22,133 nucleotides of DNA. It comes from Phoronis ovalis. Lineage: Eukaryota > Phoronida > Phoronidae. Of the stretch, positions 12,801-18,800 are shown piece by piece. The translations under genes were made by a program, and so were the position numbers. The notes under the pieces were generated by a model, which saw only the letters and a list, made by a program, of their open reading frames with translations, was not told where the DNA came from and searched no databases. The stretch is from positions 1-22,133 of the forward strand of contig JAOXYB010092161.1 of NCBI GenBank assembly GCA_028565635.1, in the 5' to 3' direction. Every line of letters begins with the position of its first letter. Position 1 is the first letter of the stretch.

Positions 12801-15800
12801 CATGATCATGATAATGCCAAAAACCTTGTTTGCAATCTTGAGATTTTTTTAAAGATGATTCAATTATACTATTTGTAGATATAAAAAGTTCAACTTACGA
12901 GTACATGTTAATCCGGAGGCATTCCAAGTGCCATCAGCCTGGCAGCGTATTACAGCACTGCCACTGCCTTCAACATGACCAGTCACACAAGTAAGTGAGA
13001 TTGTGTCCTCATACAGAGTATTGCTTCCATCTAATACTGTACCTGATGACACAGTTGGTGATCCACAGTTTACACCTAAAACAGAACATTGAGAATTGGC
13101 TTGTACCAGCAACTTTATTGCATAAAAAGGAGATTAATAATTTCTAACTTAAAAAAACATTTCACCTACTGAAATTTAATTCATTCAGTAACGATTTAAG
13201 TAGAAGTGATAACTATTTTATTTTAATGGGCATATGTCCATTTTGTCCAAAGTGTCTCAATTATTGTCTCAAAAAATGGATTTTTGCAGATTTCTAAGTC
13301 ATTCATGCAAACCAAATATTTTTATTTTAGTTTTAATGTAGTGTTCAGATGAAACAAAATGAAGCTTATAATTTTTTGTGATCTGGTCACCATTTTTCCG
13401 ATTTGAACAGGGATAGATCCAATATCTTGCATATAGAATAAAATTAGCAAGAATTTCTACAGAACAAGCTCTGTAATAACAAACATTACTTCTCTTCATA
13501 AATTATTATGATTGCGGCATATTTTATGCAATTTTAGCTACAATTCTAGATGCAATATTTAATATTTTTAAATCTGTTCGTTGCAAATGGCCAAGTGTTT
13601 TTTACATTTGGTCATGACTGTAAAAGTGTTGCAGACATCTGAAATAAATGTTTGTTCAATGAGATGGTAATAATTAACGTCATGTAAACTATTTTTACAT
13701 TTGGACAAGTTTGTAACCTGCTTACTCAAGCAAACAATAATAGCTATTTTGTTTTGCTCAAAATTCAGAGCATTCTGATGAAGCCATCATACATTTCTCA
13801 ATTTCTGTAATTGCTCTAAAAGTAATAAAACTAAAACATTTTTAGTTAGTACAAGTTTATAACTAATATAAAAATATAATCGAAAGAAATAATTTTTGAA
13901 AAACATCTACAAACATATTCATAACCATTTCTTCTTACGTTTGCACTGTAATGGTGTACCAGTCCAGCTGCCATCAGATTTACATGTCAATGCAGCCAAA
14001 CCAGATGCCTGTTCATAGCCGTTTTTACACGAATACAACACTTGGTCTCCATATACAAAACTTGTACCATTTCTGAGAGCATCCACATCCTCACCAGTTG
14101 GTTGGCCACAGCTTTGCACTAAAACACAATGTTTTAATTACAATACACTGATTTCATATTAATTGCTATTGAATATAAAACTTTTCAAAACTGTACCAGA
14201 AGGAGATAGCAGATACCACTGGGCCACTGCTACCTTGGACATGAAGTTTGTCCTAGTAGCCAAGAGATCACAATATTCTCAAAATACACAAGTTCTTTAC
14301 TGCATGACAATAATCAATGTCTAAGAATTATCTTTTTTATGGTTTAGTATATAATAAATGTTGTTTTGATCTAGATTTTTAGTTGATGTAGCTGCAGAAG
14401 ACGACAAAAATATTTCGAATTATCCATTTCCTGTAGTAATATTGTGACTGAATTGTATTTTCAAGGTGTTATAAGCATCCAAAACCCTTTTAATGAGTAA
14501 AGATTTAAGTAAGGTAACAAAGCCATGAGAGTTATAAAACAGAAAGGCAAAGAAACCAGATACTTACGAACACATGTAATATTGTCAGCTGAACTAATTT
14601 TGTAGCCAGTTTGACAGAAACATTCCAGACCATTTGTGCCATTTTTACAGGCATAAGAACAACCCAAGCTGCAAGTAGCTGTGGCTGAAAAACATCAGTA
14701 TTAACCAGTTAGTATTAAAATACAACAATAATAATAATAGGATGCTGATGGAATTCGTTCGATCTTTTTACTTGAAGGATAAATAACATGGCATTAGATA
14801 ACTAATAGCAGCCATGGTAACAACTGCATAGGCCCAATATAGTTCTGGCATGCATATTAATGAGCATTTCTTAAATTTTCTATTTTTTTTGGCTCCTGGG
14901 GACATCTCTATTTTGAAGTGGATATACAAAATGAGAGAAATCACAATTTGAAATTGTCATTATTATCAAAAATTGAGGGGATTATAATGATCAAGTGTAT
15001 TTGGAATACGTTGTCTAACAGGGTAACACTTACATGTGTTACAAGTTCTGTTGTCATTGTTAAGTTCACCAAATCCACAGGAGCATGTATATCCACCATG
15101 TGTATCTACACAGAGCTGTTCACAGTCATGCACACTTTGTAAACATTCATCAATGTCTAAGAAATAAAAAGAGAATATGAAAACGAAATAATAAAAATTG
15201 TATTATATGATGCAACTGCAATTTAGGCACAATTCCATACTGAAATGGTGTTTGAATGTTGTAAAAACACAAAATCTAAACTGTTTTTTGAATATTACAC
15301 AAATGATCAAAAATATGATGTTGTGTTTACATCTGCCTCAAAAATATTAATGTCAAAAGATATTTTTTAAAGAGAATTTATCTTAAGTATTGAAACTTCA
15401 CATTCAAATTAAACGGTAGGAAACTTTAAGAAAACCTGTGCTCTATATTCTAAACATAGGCATTTGGCCATCTCTTGTCATCAAGTTTGGTAAAAAATTA
15501 ACACTGTAAAATTATATAGGTGAGACAATTAGCCAATCAGTTTGAAAGTGGAAAGAAAATACAGTTATTTGATATATCATTTTCTAAAAAATTCTTGAAG
15601 AAACACTGATTTAATCTTGGAATATTTACTTTCAGTTCAACTCACATTTTATGTGTAGACATATGTGAAAGAAAATGTGATAATAAAATATACTATATAA
15701 ACTGAAAAATACATATTACTCCACATTATGCTGATATGTTATGTGAAAGTGAATATATTTTCACATAAAGTGAAAGAAACACTGTTTGGTAATTTTTTCT

Positions 15801-18800
15801 AAAAATTGATAGGATTAATTCTAAAGTACTAAATTGCTCATTTTTCTTTGTATTTTCCGCCAATTCACCCAGGTGAGCAAAAAGGTTTATTGATAGACCC
15901 TGAATGGAAAATCAGGAGTAGGCATGAGACAGGATTATCTTTATTTGGGACTAAACAGAGTTTTCTGCAAAGAGTTGGGCTATTTATTAGAGGACAATAA
16001 GTTACTATTAAGTTACTATCAATTGTACCCTATGTCAACTTTTAATGCCTAGTGTGACAGTTTGTTATATACTTACTCTGACAGTTGTTTCCATCCCCTT
16101 CAAAACCTTGATTACACTCGCAGTTATATGAACCCGGGATATTGTTGCACTTTGCATTACTGTGACAACTAACCAAGCTTAGAGCACATTCCTATAATTG
16201 ACAAACAAAACTGTACCTTCACTGCAACTTTTCAAAACATTTCATACATTTATAGCTTTATTCGCAATTATTATTTTAGCATTTACTTGTATTTTTTCAT
16301 TGTTTTACATTTGATTAATATGTAGTAAATGTAGGTCCCTTTAAAAAATTAACCCAAAATATGGTGCCTGAGAAAGGGCTTTATAGAGGTGAACATGATA
16401 GATTAGATTCTGCTTATACCAGTGTGTGTATTTATTTGCATCACAGAATGCCCACCTTTAAATTAGTAAAATTTTGAAGTTTACTTACTTCATACGGCAC
16501 TGTTGTCCATCATATGCAACAAATGTTTGTAAATTAAATTTGAACTATTAAATAACCATGCACTATGATAAATATATAGCCTAGCCATGCACAAATATGT
16601 CAACAACTTAAATATTATTGTAGAAGTATAGTCCCAAGTATAGTTGAAGCAAACCCCTTAGAAGTCACATAAATGTTGGACACTTACATCTATATCAAAA
16701 CAATGAATACCACTGCCAGAATAGCCTGGTTGGCACTTGCAAGTATAAGCACCAGGTGTATTGGTACAAACAGCACTGTGATGACAAGATGCTTGTCCTA
16801 CTTCGCATTCATCTATATCTGTGCACCATGTACCATTGCCACCAAATCCCGCTTGACAAAAACATTTGTATGAACCAGCAGTATTGATGCAGCCAGCATA
16901 CTGATGACAAGGTACACTTTCTAATATTGCACATTCATTTTTATCTAAATAAGAAAATAGCTATAACAGTTACAATTGCCTGAAAAAGCAGAATTTCTAA
17001 TAATTATATCAATTAAACTACAACTGAGAAATGCGATATAGGATATTAGCAAGTACATACATGTAGTTAATAACGCATATGTTTACTTATGATAATGATC
17101 TATTATAGTACACAAAGTACAATGACAGCAGTGCTCAATGCATCTGACAAGCAGTTTGGAATAATGGCTAAACAGAACTGACAAAAATACATTAAACCAA
17201 GATTAACCTAAAGAAATCAGCTGAATCAGATATTGAAGGGAGATCATGTGACAAGTAGCTTTGAAAACTTTGTTACAAACTGTACTGAGATTTCGTACAA
17301 TCTTAGGGAAATGTAATAGAAGGAAAGCAGGACATCAGTTAGCACTTACGAAACAAAAAAAGTCACTGCAGTTTACTATCTACTTAGAAGATACATGTAA
17401 CATACATCAAAGAAAAGTAAAGAGCATACCAACACAACTTCCATTGGTAGCTCGTTCAAATCCAGTACTGCATAAGCATCTGTATGAACCCTGAGTATTT
17501 TCACAGTGTGCATTTTCTGAGCATATATTTAGCTCCGTACACTCATTAACATCAGTATTGCACCCATCTCCCGTCCATCCAGCTACACATCCATCACACC
17601 CTATGGTGGCATTACAGCTCAGTGAGCGAGCACCACAATTACATAAATTTTCACAATTGGGACCCCAGTGTATGCTATCACAAGCTAGAAATAGAAATTA
17701 TATATTACTTAATGGACACAGCAAGTAGTTGACCATTTACACAGAGATGTGTTGCTACCTTCTACAATCTATGTTTACACCACTTTTTTCTTACACAAAT
17801 TTTATAAAGAAAATTTTAATATCCCTCTTTTTCTGCAAATTTATTGAACATGTTATCATATCACCACAATCTACTTTGAACACTCTGATAAAAAATCTTT
17901 TAATACTTCAACAAACACTTTTTTTACTTTAATATTGAGCAACTAATTATAGTTTACTTTAATAGATAAGTATACTATTAACTGCTACCAACAAAACAAA
18001 TTAAGTAGATGAAATGTTTTATTATAACTTACGCAAGCATGAACTGCCATCAATGTGAAGTTTGTAACCTACATCACAACCACATGTATAGCCACCTAAA
18101 GTATTTTTGCAATGCTGAGGCTGCTCACAATATTGGTTTGCGTTCAAACATTCATTAATATCTAAAAAATGCAAAACAATTGCTTATGTTTATCCATTCA
18201 TATTACTAAATTACAAAAAATGTTTCATGTTGAAAAGTTTATAATAATCTAATTGCACTATAAAACAGTCATCTAATTTACTTTCTGCCTGATATGTTGT
18301 CAATACAGTAAAGAGACTGTCATTAATATGATTATTCCTTTTTTAAGAGAATTTTTTAAAAGAAAATCTAAATTTAAGTTAAAATTGAGGAATTTATTAT
18401 AATACCATAAAGCTAACTTTTTTTATACTTGTCCAGCTTACCTATACACGTCTGGTTGTCTGATCCTAGTTTATAACCTAACTGACAGCCACATCCATAA
18501 GCACCAGTTGTTTGATTCCATATACAGAAATTATCACAAGCTAGATTATTCACAGTACATAGATTTTCTCCTAAAGTGGAAAATATGGGAATACAAAATA
18601 TTGGACAAATTCAGCATCGTTAACCCAACAATGCAAAATTAAAGAGTACTGAAGTCATCAGATTTATTATAGTACGCTATAAAACTTTTAAGACTGAAAA
18701 TATTTAATTTTCATATGTTAATAGGAATACAAAGATACCTTTATTTCAGACATAAATTTATATATACAACACAATATATATATATAATAAATAATGTCCA

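Larger units (their letters stand above)
8030..13106. repeat. Distal unit of the intragenic tandem duplication (CCP exons 13–15)
   Basis: This unit is homologous to 5140–7952 but about 5.1 kb long. The extra length is almost all in the intron between exons 14 and 15: a degenerate repeat array (about 9440–11030) and an inserted element (about 11263–11969) that the other unit lacks. Both units lie head to tail in the same orientation. Confidence 0.9.

Noticed and set aside
8030-13106. Idea that the second CCP block is a separate neighbouring gene
   Set aside because: All junctions between the blocks are phase 1 and give continuous CCP linkers (for example SCERVNCGSP from exon 15 to 16). No start, stop or signal peptide lies between them.
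14918-15142. Plus-strand open frames across exon 10 and likewise across exon 8 (16673–16873)
   Set aside because: They are antisense to well-supported EGF exons on the minus strand.
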